Source of the DNA: Antarcticibacterium arcticum
GTDB lineage: Bacteria; Bacteroidota; Bacteroidia; Flavobacteriales; Flavobacteriaceae
Length of the DNA stretch: 64,000 nt
NCBI RefSeq assembly: GCF_007993795.1
Contig: NZ_CP042476.1
Location: 1,426,001 to 1,490,000 of the forward strand
Reading direction: 5' to 3'
Part shown: positions 8,145 to 18,800 of the stretch, in pieces
Position numbering within the stretch: the stretch's first letter is position 1
Layout: every line of letters starts with the position of its first letter
Translations under genes and position numbers: made by a program
Notes under the pieces: generated by a model
What the model saw: the letters and a program-made list of their open reading frames with translations, nothing else
Told to the model about the DNA's origin: nothing
The model's database searches: none

Positions 8145-9368
8145 ATGAAAATATTCCTTTGGGTGTGCCTCCTGGTGGGTACCATATTTTCCTCTACAGC
8201 ACAAATAAAGCCTGCAGAAATAACTTTTGCCAGGGCCAGAGAATTTGCGGTTGCAGGAGACTATGCCCAATCTATAAAGGTCCTTGAAATACTAAGAGAT
8301 TCCCTGCCCCAAAATACTGATTACAGCATATACCTGGCCCGGGTTTATGGCTGGAACAAGGATTATCCCGCAGCCATTACTATCCTAAAACCACTTATAG
8401 ACAGTGTGGATCCACCTGAAGAGGCCTTGCATGTGATGGTGAATACCCAATTATGGGCTGGGAATTATGAGGAAGTTATTAAGTATTCCAATCTGGCACA
8501 ATTAAAATATAAAAACTCTTATTACCAAATTCAGAAAGCCAGGGCGTTGGCAGCATTAAACCGCAACGACGAGGCAGAAGATACCCTGCAAGAAGTACTT
8601 CGGATGGAGCCGGACAACAAGGAAGCCCGGGCATTAAAAACTCAAATTTTTCAGCAAAGAACAGAGCATATAGCGCTTTCTTACTTAAACACCTCATTTA
8701 GTGATCCCGGTTTTAAACCCTGGCATTTGGCGTACCTGGAATATAAAAGGGATCTGGGAAAGGTTCCGGTACTTGCACGTTTCAACTATGCTGATCTTTT
8801 TGAAAAACAGGGTAGTCTTTTTGAAGTAGATGCATATCCCAAAACCGGTAAGAACAGTTACTTATATCTTAATGCAGGTGCCGCGCTAAATACTCCCCTT
8901 TTTCCGAAATTCAGGGGAGGAATAGAATACTTCCACTCCTTAAATAAACATTTCGAAATTTCCATTGGCAGTAAATACCTTGCTTTTGAAGAAACCGATG
9001 TGGTCTTATTAAATGCAGGGCTCACTTACAATACTAAAAACAACCTCAGTTTAAATTATAAGCCTTATTTTACTCAAACAGAAGGCGACTGGCTCACCTC
9101 TCACTCCCTCGCCTTAAGGATCACTAACCCAATTAAAGAAAATTTTGTACAGATAGACCTTCAGTATGGTTCCATTCCCTTTGGCTTTGTCACCTCGACA
9201 GCTTTTACAGATGTTACCTCCCTGCGGCTGGGACTACAATATCGTTTCAGGCTTACAAAGAACATATTAGTACAGCCTGTCTTTATGTATGAATATGAGG
9301 AGTATTTTCCATCAATGTACCGCAACAGGTTTAACAGTCAATTAATAACAATTTTAAGGTTCCTGTAA
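8145..9368 (+). CDS. YaiO-family outer-membrane beta-barrel protein with TPR N-terminus
   Basis: 407 residues from ATG 8145. The in-frame extension to 8046 overlaps the response regulator and lacks a signal peptide, whereas MKIFLWVCLLVGTIFSSTAQ is a good one. Residues about 25-170 are helical TPR-like repeats (FAVAGDYAQSIKVLEIL, YLARVYGWNKDYPAAI, KARALAALNRNDEAED). The rest is a barrel of alternating strands ending in Leu (ITILRFL). This is the YaiO architecture; in Escherichia coli yaiO neighbours a family-2 glycosyltransferase, as it does here. A role in passing polysaccharide through the outer membrane is inference from architecture and neighbours. Confidence 0.8.
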   Translation: MKIFLWVCLLVGTIFSSTAQIKPAEITFARAREFAVAGDYAQSIKVLEILRDSLPQNTDYSIYLARVYGWNKDYPAAITILKPLIDSVDPPEEALHVMVNTQLWAGNYEEVIKYSNLAQLKYKNSYYQIQKARALAALNRNDEAEDTLQEVLRMEPDNKEARALKTQIFQQRTEHIALSYLNTSFSDPGFKPWHLAYLEYKRDLGKVPVLARFNYADLFEKQGSLFEVDAYPKTGKNSYLYLNAGAALNTPLFPKFRGGIEYFHSLNKHFEISIGSKYLAFEETDVVLLNAGLTYNTKNNLSLNYKPYFTQTEGDWLTSHSLALRITNPIKENFVQIDLQYGSIPFGFVTSTAFTDVTSLRLGLQYRFRLTKNILVQPVFMYEYEEYFPSMYRNRFNSQLITILRFL

Positions 9369-10354
9369 TGAAGCAACTTTGGAATTATATATTAGAGTTA
9401 GGAAGTATAGAGATTTTTTTAATTTCCTGTACGTTGGTTTTTATGTTTTCAATTGTGCTGTTTGTCTTCTTAACCATAAGCAGCAGAACAAAAAAAATAA
9501 GAAGGGAGATCTACAGAAAGAAGAATACCTCTCATATAAATAATACCCTGTTTGCAATAGCTTTTGATGGTGCCGGACTTGATAATTTTAAGGATGACCC
9601 GTTGTTCAAAAGAAATTGGAAAAGAAAGTTGTATAAGGATCAATTTCTTACCGAGCTAATAAAACTTCACCGACTCTATGGTGGTGAAATTGCCCATAAT
9701 TTACGCAAATGTTATAAAGATTTCAGGCTTATTCAACTTTCATATTCCAAAGTAAGAAGCAGGAAATGGGAACTAAAATGTGCGGGCATCCAGGAACTTG
9801 GTGAAATGGAAATAAAGAAGGCCGTTCCTGTAATTCTGGAATATACCAGATCAAAAAATAACACCCTTAAAATGGTGGCGCTAATAGAGGTGATCCATCT
9901 TAGTGGTTTAAAGGGTTTATCCCTGCTGGAAGATTATAAAGAACCACTAAACGATTGGATCCAGTTAAACCTTCTGGAATCTATCAAAGAGGCAAATATA
10001 AGTGAGGTGCCGGATTTTGGTTATTTACTGGAATCAACCAATGAAACAATTGTAATTTTTGGTTTAAGGTTGCTTACCCTCTTCCGCCAGGACCATCATC
10101 TTCCAACCGTTAAACTCTTACAAACAACTTCCTCAAGAAAGATCAATATGCAGGCGAGGATCACCTTCAAGCAGCTTACTGCTACCGCCGGCGAAGTTTT
10201 ACAAAATGAGGAGGATAGAATATTGCAAATACCCTATGAAATGTATAATGCCCGGGAGGAAAATTCATATAGCCCTAATGTATTGTATGTTGTTTTGTTT
10301 AGTGGCTTTCTGGTAATTTGCCTGGCCCTTGCAATCTGGTTAATGTGGTATTAA
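9368..10354 (+). CDS. HEAT-repeat membrane protein
   Basis: 328 residues. Its ATG overlaps the stop of the YaiO gene (TAATG), indicating translational coupling. One TM helix near the N-terminus (about 14-37), a basic stretch, a large helical cytoplasmic region with HEAT-type repeats (WELKCAGIQELGEMEIKKAVPVIL, TLKMVALIEVIHLSGLKG, TIVIFGLRLLTLF) and a C-terminal TM helix (about 302-326). HEAT repeats form protein-binding solenoids, so it could scaffold the glycosyltransferase or receive a signal from the response regulator; no catalytic motif is seen. Function unknown beyond the operon context. Confidence 0.72.
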   Translation: MKQLWNYILELGSIEIFLISCTLVFMFSIVLFVFLTISSRTKKIRREIYRKKNTSHINNTLFAIAFDGAGLDNFKDDPLFKRNWKRKLYKDQFLTELIKLHRLYGGEIAHNLRKCYKDFRLIQLSYSKVRSRKWELKCAGIQELGEMEIKKAVPVILEYTRSKNNTLKMVALIEVIHLSGLKGLSLLEDYKEPLNDWIQLNLLESIKEANISEVPDFGYLLESTNETIVIFGLRLLTLFRQDHHLPTVKLLQTTSSRKINMQARITFKQLTATAGEVLQNEEDRILQIPYEMYNAREENSYSPNVLYVVLFSGFLVICLALAIWLMWY

Positions 10355-10420
10355 TCCAAGATTTTATCGATAAAGTGCAAATATTTACAGATGAAAGGTA
10401 TTCTGTTAATAATAAAATGG

Positions 10421-10428
10421 TAGATTTG
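10421..10428 (+). promoter_or_regulatory. -7 promoter element upstream of the glycosyltransferase
   Basis: TAGATTTG matches TAnnTTTG, about 70 bp before the glycosyltransferase start, in the 146-bp gap after the HEAT gene. The -33 position has only TTC. It suggests the glycosyltransferase has its own promoter in addition to read-through. Confidence 0.4.
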
Positions 10429-10500
10429 TAGTATAATTTCTACATTATCAGGTGTTAAGCTTAGCTTGAAGAACCTGGATGTAGCCCCCTAAATTATACT

Positions 10501-11964
10501 ATGTTTTGGTTTGATAGCGATGTAATAATGTATGGATTCCTAAATGGATATCATATATTCATGCTGGTTTTTGCATTGTCTATTATGTCTTCTTATATAA
10601 TATTGGGCACCATTTCCATTCTCTCTCTTAGAAAATACCTGAAGGAAAATAGTTTTGTGAACTATCAGAAAATTTTGAATTCTGAAATGGCTCCCAGGCT
10701 CTCCCTTATTGCTCCCGCTTACAATGAAGGCATGACAATTGAGGAAAACGTTCAATCTTTACTCTCCCTGAATTATAATAATTTTGAAGTAATTGTGGTA
10801 AATGATGGAAGCAGGGATAATACATTGCAATTACTCATAAAGACTTATGGCCTCGTAGCGGTAGACAGTGAAGTGGCGGGAAAGATCCCCACTAAACAAA
10901 TTATACAGATCTATAAATCCCGCAATAAAGCATTTAAGAAATTAACCGTTATTGATAAAGTTAATGGCGGGAAAGCAGATGCATTGAATGTAGGTATCAA
11001 TTTTTCTGAAAACCCCTATGTTGTTTGTATAGATGTTGATTGTATCCTGGAAAAAGATGCCTTGCTGAAATTGGCAAAACCATACCTTGAACGTTCCGAC
11101 AGCAGGATGATCGCCACCGGCGGTGTAGTAAGAATCGCAAATTCCTGTACGTCTGATGGAGGCCGCCTTGTAAAAATACGGGCTCCTCAAAAGTACCTGC
11201 CCCGTATACAGGTGTTGGAATATTTAAGGGCGTTCCTGCTTGGCCGCATGGCCTGGAGTAAACTGGACGGCTTGCTTTTAATAAGTGGGGCCTTTGGAAT
11301 GTTTGATAAAGAGATCGCCATAAAAGCCGGGGGATATAATCCCGCAACCGTAGGGGAAGACATGGAACTTGTTGTGAGAATGCGGCGATATATGATCGAG
11401 AATAATTTTAAATATAGTGTTTTCTATATCCCGGATCCTATATGCTGGACAGAAGCCCCTGAAAGTTTTAAGGTATTTAAAAAACAAAGGAGCCGGTGGA
11501 CGCGTGGTACGATGGAAACCCTCTGGGCCCATAAAAAAATGTTCCTGAACCCGAAGTACAAGATCCTGGGTATAATAAGCATTCCCTACTGGACCTTTTT
11601 TGAATACCTCGCCCCATTATTAGAGATCATAGGAATTATTGTGAGCATATGTCTTATATTTTTTGGTCTTATAAGTTGGAAGCTCCTGTTGCTTGTTACA
11701 GTAATGGTATATGTGTTCGCAGTTATGATCTCATGCCTGGCCTTGTTAACCGAAGAATATACCTACAGTCAATATACCAGAATAAACGACTTTAAAAGGC
11801 TCCTGGTAGCTGCCTTTATAGAACCCTTTTATTTTCATCCTGTAACGGTTTATGCAGCAGTTCTGGGAAATTGGGAAAAGATTCGCGGCAAAAATGGCTG
11901 GGGGGAAATGAAACGAAGTGGGTTTAAAACAAAAACTGTACAACAAACCATTATTGCCGATTAA
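10501..11964 (+). CDS. Processive family-2 glycosyltransferase (BcsA/PgaC type)
   Basis: 487 residues. N-terminal TM (about 17-42), then a GT-A domain with all processive GT2 signatures: APAYNEG and VVNDGSRD, Asp178-x-Asp180 (CIDVDC), the ED of VGEDMEL at about 286-287 (catalytic base) and QRSRW at 329-333, which binds the acceptor chain. C-terminal TM helices follow (IGIIVSICLIFFGL, LLVTVMVYVFAVMIS, AAFIEPFYF). Such enzymes polymerise a beta-linked polysaccharide such as cellulose, poly-N-acetylglucosamine or hyaluronan and push it through the inner membrane. With the YaiO protein it forms a candidate synthesis and export pair. The sugar cannot be told. Confidence 0.88.
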   Translation: MFWFDSDVIMYGFLNGYHIFMLVFALSIMSSYIILGTISILSLRKYLKENSFVNYQKILNSEMAPRLSLIAPAYNEGMTIEENVQSLLSLNYNNFEVIVVNDGSRDNTLQLLIKTYGLVAVDSEVAGKIPTKQIIQIYKSRNKAFKKLTVIDKVNGGKADALNVGINFSENPYVVCIDVDCILEKDALLKLAKPYLERSDSRMIATGGVVRIANSCTSDGGRLVKIRAPQKYLPRIQVLEYLRAFLLGRMAWSKLDGLLLISGAFGMFDKEIAIKAGGYNPATVGEDMELVVRMRRYMIENNFKYSVFYIPDPICWTEAPESFKVFKKQRSRWTRGTMETLWAHKKMFLNPKYKILGIISIPYWTFFEYLAPLLEIIGIIVSICLIFFGLISWKLLLLVTVMVYVFAVMISCLALLTEEYTYSQYTRINDFKRLLVAAFIEPFYFHPVTVYAAVLGNWEKIRGKNGWGEMKRSGFKTKTVQQTIIAD

Positions 11965-12024
11965 CCTTTACGCCTCCGGAAATAGCCCTTTTTTTTAAGA
12001 TAAGTACCATCCCTCCCCTAAGAC

Positions 12025-12570
12025 CTAAATAACCCGTATAGCTTTTACAAAACGTCGGGTGTACCCCTGGTTGGAAAGATTGGTTATTACCACTTTCATC
12101 TGCCGGCCGGAAGTCGCATGGATAAAATCACTTTCCACACCATTGGCTTCTGAAACAATCCCAATATGGCCAATTGCATCCCTGGTAGGGCTTAAGAATA
12201 ATAAAAGGTCTCCCTTTTCAACCTGCTCAATAGGAACTTCCCTGCCAAAATTCTCAAAAGCTGCAGAGCTGCGTGGCACATCTATATTAAAATGCTGATA
12301 CACAAAATATACATACCCCGAACAATCAAACCCCTCTTCCCCGTTTCCCGCAACTACATAGGGAGTTCCTAGTAATTCCATCCCATATTGCACTATGCTA
12401 TCCTGTAAAGTATAATTGGCTTGTTGGGAATTAAATGTTATTTCGGGTTCTTCCAATTCAGGTTGAGCTTCGGAAGCCTTCGGTTTAAAATAGGTAACAT
12501 AGCTTACAAAGATTAAAACCAACACAAGAAAAATTAATTTTCCGAAATTTTTTAGGCTTGCTTTTTTCAT
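12025..12570 (-). CDS. NlpC/P60-family cell-wall endopeptidase, membrane anchored
   Basis: 181 residues. An N-terminal hydrophobic helix (about 12-27) without a lipobox anchors it. The C-terminal NlpC/P60 domain has catalytic Cys83 in GFDCSGYVYF, His135 in IGHIGIVS and His151 in FIHATSGR. Family enzymes cleave peptide cross-links or stems in peptidoglycan, usually gamma-D-Glu-diaminopimelate bonds. It lies convergent with the glycosyltransferase, 60 bp away, and downstream of the giant kinase on the same strand across a terminator-like hairpin. A role in opening the wall for the export apparatus is possible but not shown. Confidence 0.85.
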   Translation of the reverse strand: MKKASLKNFGKLIFLVLVLIFVSYVTYFKPKASEAQPELEEPEITFNSQQANYTLQDSIVQYGMELLGTPYVVAGNGEEGFDCSGYVYFVYQHFNIDVPRSSAAFENFGREVPIEQVEKGDLLLFLSPTRDAIGHIGIVSEANGVESDFIHATSGRQMKVVITNLSNQGYTRRFVKAIRVI

Positions 12571-12779
12571 CTTTCAGGCATTTATAATGGAATTTAATCT
12601 ATTCCGGGCTAGGCCGGGAAATATCTTTAATTGTAATAATTTTTATTCGGCGAGGCTTCTATATTCGCCTAATCGTCCGGTAGTGGTTTTTAATTATGCT
12701 CTCAATAAACCGGCTTTCTTGTTCTTCCAAATCAAAGACCGGACCACACCATTATTTTATTTCTTCTGTACCAATTCAA

Positions 12780-12840
12780 AAAGGCTGCGGGCGGTGAAGT
12801 TACCTTTTTAGTAAAAGTGAACTACAACGCCCGCACCATG
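12780..12840 (-). terminator. Terminator-like hairpin after the giant kinase gene
   Basis: On the minus strand, about 30 bp past the kinase stop, GGTGCGGGCG... and ...CGCCCGCAGCC form a long imperfect stem of about 25 bp per arm, closed by a short loop and followed by TTTTT. The remaining bases of the 12571-12871 gap show no gene I can support. Confidence 0.6.
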
Positions 12841-12871
12841 GAATTCTTTAGAAAAAAACTTTTCTTTTATG

Positions 12872-15800
12872 TTATTGGTACAGCCATAATCGGACGATAT
12901 TTAATAACTTATCAATATTCACAGGTTTTGTAAGATAGTCATTAGCTCCTGCTTCAAGGCTTTTTGCTTTATCTTCGGGCATTGCCTTTGCGGTGAGGGA
13001 AATTATAGGTAAATTTTTATACGCTGCATTTTCCCTTATCTTCATTGTGGCCTCATAGCCGTCCATTACCGGCATCATGACATCCATTAACACAATATCG
13101 ATATCTTTTTCCTTCTCTAATTTTTCAATCGCAATTTTCCCATTTTCTGCAACCACCACTTTCATCCCGGCTTCATCCAGGGCTTTGGATAGCGCGTAGG
13201 AATTACGCCCGTCATCATCTACCAGCAGTACTTTTTTGCCTTTTAGAACATGTTTGGGATGATGAAGATCTGTCATTATCTTTTTTTGTTTGGAAGAGAG
13301 CTTGCTTTCATCACTATGTATGAATAAGGAAACCTCATCCAGAAGCACCTCAGGTGTGGAAGCACCTTTTATTACAATGCTATCTGTAAACTTATATAGA
13401 TTCTTAATTTCGGTTTTAGTAAGTTCTTTCCCTGTATAAACCACTACCGGCATTTTTACTTCCTCCTGGCCGGATTTTAACTTTTTAAGAATGTCAAAGC
13501 CTGAAATATCCGGTAGATCAAGGTCAAGAATAATACAGTTGTAATATTGGGATTTAAGCTTTTTTAGAGCATCCTTCCCCGTCATAGCAGTAGTGATATT
13601 TACTTCCTTATTCTGCAGCATTTTCTTAACCGCCTTCATAGTGGCTTCATCATCCTCAATAATAAGGATCTCTTTGGGATGTAAATTATATAGTTCCTCC
13701 ATTTTCAAAACAGCATCCTCAAGATCCCTTGCAGATACCGGTTTTAAGCCAAAGCCCATTGCACCTTTATTAAGCGCCTCCCGGCTTTGATCTTTAGTAC
13801 CCATTAAAAATACCGGGATATGCCTGGTCTTTAGGTTAAATTTTAAATGGTCCAGTACAATAAGGCCTTTCATATCCTGTAATTGCTCATTGAGCAGAAT
13901 TCCATTGGGCTGGTATTGCGCAGCCAGTTTCATGCCCTCTTTGCCATCCCTTGCAATTAGCAGTTTATAGCCATATGTCTGTACTATTTTCCTTAATGTT
14001 TGAGCGAAAGATTTGTCTTCATCAATTACCAGCAGGGAGTATTCTGAAACTTTTAAGTTATCCCTGTCATCTGGGATATAAGCTTCCATTAAATCGGCAG
14101 TACGGTTTTCTGCCAATTCCAAAGTGGCATTGTTGCGGGATTGGGAATATTTTGGTTCACTGTAAGAGGAAATTGCTTCATCCAATTCTTTGATGGGTGC
14201 ACTGGTAAGATCTGTAGGGATAAATACAGTAAATATACTTCCTTTATCCTCTGTGCTCTCTATATGGATCTCACCTCCCAATAATCTTGAAAGTTCCCTG
14301 GATATTGTTAAACCAAGGCCTGTACCACCATATTGGCGGCTGGTACCTCCCTCTGCCTGCTGAAAAGCTTCGAAAATCATCATTCGTTTGGATTCCGGGA
14401 TACCAATTCCCGTATCTTTCACGGCTATTTCCAGAACCTCAGATTTTGAGAGGGTTATTTCCCTGAAATTCACTCTTGGATCTGGTGTTCCTATAGTCAC
14501 ACTAACTGAGCCTTCCTGCGTGAATTTAATGGCATTCGAAAGCAGGTTCTTGATGATCTGTTCCAAACGCTGCCCGTCTGTAATTATCCTGTCTGGCGCA
14601 TTTGATTTACTCTGTATGGTGAACTTTAGCTTTTTAGATTTGGCAAGTGGTTCAAATTGATTTTGAAGATTATTTACCAGATTTTCTATAATAACCTCCT
14701 CAGGGTGAATTTGAAGTTTCCCGGCCTCAACTTTTGAAAGATCCAGGATATCATTAATAAGGTTCAAAAGACTCAATCCGCCTTCATAAATAATACTTGC
14801 GGATTTTTGCTGGTCTTTTAACAGGTTTCCTTTTCGGTTATCACTAAGGTCTTTGGAGAGGATAAGAAGACTGTTTAATGGGGTCCTGAGCTCATGGGAC
14901 ATATTGGCCAGGAATTCAGATTTATACTTACTGGCCAGTTCCAGTTCTTTTGCCTTACGTTCTACTTCAACTCTACTGAATTGCAGGTCTTCCTTCTGCA
15001 TTTCAAGATCTTTTGTCTTGGACTCCAGGTCTTCATTTGCCATTTGTAATTCCTTACTCTGGATCTTGAGCTTCTCCTGTTGTTTCAACAACTCTTCAGA
15101 CTGTCGCTGGGATTCTTCCAGCAGGTCTTTCATTTTTTCCCTATCCAGGGAGGAGTTAGTGGTAATTGCAATGTTCTCTACTACGGAACGTACCAATTCC
15201 AGCTGATTATCATTAAAAGGCCTGAAAGATCCAATCTCGATCACACCTTTCACTTCCCCATCTATAATAAATGGCTGTACCAGAATGTTTTGTGGTTTTT
15301 GTTCACCCAGGCCTGAGGAAACACTTATATAATCTGTAGGAATGCCGGAAAGCACGATCACTTCCTTTTCAAGGGCAGCCTGGCCTACAAGGCCTTCTCC
15401 AAATTCAAATGTGGTTTTAAGGGATTTGCGTCTTGTAAATGCATAGGAACCGGTCATTCTCAACCATTTCTTATCGTTGCTTTTTTCAGCAAGATAAATT
15501 ACCCCTACCTGGCCGCCCAGGTATTTGGTAAGATAGGATATGATGTTTTTAGATAAGGTTACAAGATCCTGCTCTCCACGCATTCTATCGTTAAGCCCCG
15601 CCTGTCCTGTCTTGATCCAGGCTTCGTTCTCATTCTCTTCAGATATTCGCTTCAGGTTCTCTGTCATTGTATTCAAAGCGATACCCAGTTGATCTGCCTC
15701 ACTACGAAGCGGCATCTCAATGGCAAAGTTACCTTCAGCAATCGTGTTGGCCGCTTTTACAATGGTGGTGAAACTGTCTACCATCGCATTGATGTTGTTC

Positions 15801-18800
15801 TTAAGTTCCTGCACCTCCCCTTTCACTTCCACATCAATCTTTCTGGAGAAATCCCCACGCGCAAGTGCGGTAGATACACCTGCAATATCCCGTACCTGTG
15901 AGGTAAGGTTGCTCGCCATCTGGTTTACATTATCTGTAAGATCCTTCCAGGAGCCGGCCACGTTTGGCACTTCTGCCTGCCCTCCAAGAATACCTTCTGT
16001 ACCCACCTCCCGTGCAACATTGGTTACCTCATCTGCAAATATGTTAAGGGCATCAACCATGATGTTAATGGTGGTAGAAAGTTCCAATACTTCTCCCCCT
16101 TTCCCCTGTTCAGAAATTTTCTGCGAAAGATCCCCGTTTGCAACCGCGGTGGTTACAGATGCGATCTCCCTTACCTGGGTGGTAAGGTTACTCGCCATCG
16201 TGTTCACATTATCTGTCAATCCTTTCCAGGTACCTGCAACGTTGGGCACTTTTGCCTGCCCTCCCAGCATACCTTCGGTTCCCACTTCACGCGCCACACG
16301 GGTTACCTCTGCGGCAAAAACGTTCAGCGAGTCCACCATCTGGTTAATGGTATCTTTTAATTCGGCTATTTCACCTTTTACATCAATGGATATTTTTTGT
16401 GAAAGATCCCCGTGCGCAACCGCAGTTGCTACATTTGCAATTTCCCTCACCTGGCTGGTAAGGTTACTTGCCATTGTGTTCACATTTCCGGTAAGGTCCA
16501 GCCAGGCACCGGCCACATTGGGCACTTCCGCCTGACCTCCCAACATCCCCTCTGTACCCACCTCCCGGGCAACACGCGTTACCTCATTGGAAAGTATGTT
16601 CAGGGAATCTACCATCGTGTTTATAATAGTAGAAAGTTCAAGTACTTCTCCCCCTTTTTCCTGTTCAGATATTTTTTTGGAAAGATCTCCATTCGCAACC
16701 GCTTTTGTTACAGATGCAATCTCCCTTACCTGGGTGGTAAGGTTGGAGGCCATTGTATTCACATTCTCTGTAAGTTCCCACCAGGCACCACCAACATTCG
16801 GAACCTGCGCCTGCCCGCCCAGGATACCTTCTGTACCCACCTCACGCGCCACACGGGTTACCTCATCTGAAAATATGTTCAGGGAATCCACCATCGTGTT
16901 GATGGTTTCTTTTAGTTCTGCAATCTCACCTTTCGCTTCAATTGCAATCTTTTGGGCAAGATCCCCTTTTGCCACGGCCGTTGCCACATTCGCAATTTCC
17001 CTTACCTGGGTGGTAAGGTTGGATGCCATATAATTCACATTATCTGTAAGATCCTTCCAGGTACCGGCGACATCGGGCACTTTTGCCTGACCTCCCAGGA
17101 TTCCTTCGGTTCCCACTTCACGTGCAACCCTTGTTACCTCATCTGAGAATATGTTCAGGGAGTCCACCATCTGGTTAATGGTATCTTTAAGTTCAGCGAT
17201 CTCCCCTTTTACATCAATAGTAATTTTTTGGGAAAGATCCCCATCTGCCACCGCGGTAGCAACATTTGCAATTTCCCTCACCTGGGTGGTAAGGTTACTT
17301 GCCATGATATTCACATTATCTGTAAGATCTTTCCAGGTTCCAGCTGCACTTGGTACAGTCGCCTGGCCACCTAGTTTTCCTTCGGTACCCACCTCCCGGG
17401 CAACCCTTGTTACCTCTGCGGCAAACAGGGTTAGGGAATCAACCATGCTGTTAATCGTGTTGGAAAGAATCAAAACCTCTCCCCCTTTTCCTTCTTCGGT
17501 AATTTTTTGTGAAAGGTCCCCCTCTGCCACCGCAGTGGTTACCGATGCGATCTCCCTTACCTGGTTGGTAAGGTTACTCGCCATGGTATTTACATTATCT
17601 GTAAGGTCTTTCCAGGTTCCTGCAACATCAGGCACTTTTGCCTGTCCTCCCAGTTTACCTTCTGTACCCACCTCCCGCGCCACACGGGTTACCTCATCTG
17701 AGAATATATTCAGGGAATCCACCATCTGGTTAATGGTATCTTTAAGTTCGGCGATCTCCCCTTTTACATTAATTGTAATTTTTTTCGAAAGGTCACCATT
17801 TGCAACCGAGGTTGCTACTCCCGCGATCTCCCGTACCTGTGCTGTAAGATTGGAAGCCATCGTATTTACGTTTACCGTAAGATCCTTCCAGGTTCCCGCA
17901 ACATCCGGCACGTCTGCCTGTCCTCCTAACTTTCCTTCTACCCCCACTTCACGTGCCACGTTGGTTACCTCTGCCGCAAAAATGTTCAGGGAATCAACCA
18001 TCCTGTTGATGGTGGTAGATAATCCAAGAACTTCCCCACCTTTTCCTTCTTCTGTAATTTTTCTTGAAAGATCCCCATCTGCCACCGCGGTGGTTACCCC
18101 TGCAATTTCCCTTACCTGCTCGGTAAGGTTACTCGCCATCTGGTTCACATTATCTGTAAGATCCTTCCAGGTTCCCGAAACATTGGGTACACTTGCCTGG
18201 CCGCCCAGTTTTCCTTCAACCCCCACCTCACGGGCCACCTGGGTTACCTGTTCTGCAAATATGTTCAAACTGCCCAGGGTACGGTTTATAACATCTGCCA
18301 TCGCCCGGAAATCCCCGGTTACCGTGAGGCTAAATTTATCTTCCAGTTTTCCTGCTGCAATACTGTTCAGGATCCTGCTTACTTCAAGTACCGGTTTTGC
18401 AATTGCCTCAATAAGGATATTAATGTTATCAATCATATCCTTCCAAACCCCTGTAGAAGCTCTAAACTCTGCACGGGCGTCGAGGTTCCCCTCGATACCT
18501 CCCACCCGCGATATACGTGACACCTCTGTACTTACCCCCCCAATCATTTCAACCATCGTGTTGTAAGCCTCGGCCAGATCGGCAAATTTATCATTCCGCT
18601 CCTTAGACAGCCTAACCGAAATATCCCCTTCCCTAAACGCTTCCAGTGCAAAGATCAGTCGGTCTAACTGCTCGTGCATGTAATCGTTATCTTTAAACAT
18701 TTCTTTATGGGGAACCCTCTTGGCTTTTTTGACTATGGGGTTTTTTGCAGGTGTGACCTTGCGGGCCGATGTTTTACCGGGAGTTTTAAGAGTGGTAGTC

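Noticed and set aside
12587..12811. 74-codon plus-strand frame upstream of the endopeptidase
   Set aside because: No recognisable domain; the region holds the terminator-like palindrome of the kinase gene.
15720..16535. Second antisense frame (271 codons) opposite the HAMP repeats
   Set aside because: Same cause as above: shadow of a repetitive coding region, with no motif or start signal.
17151..18566. Long open frame (471 codons) on the plus strand opposite the giant kinase
   Set aside because: It is antisense to the poly-HAMP repeats; the repeat structure keeps stops out of this frame. The kinase frame has clear domains, and the antisense product is low-complexity Ser/Thr/Pro-rich.
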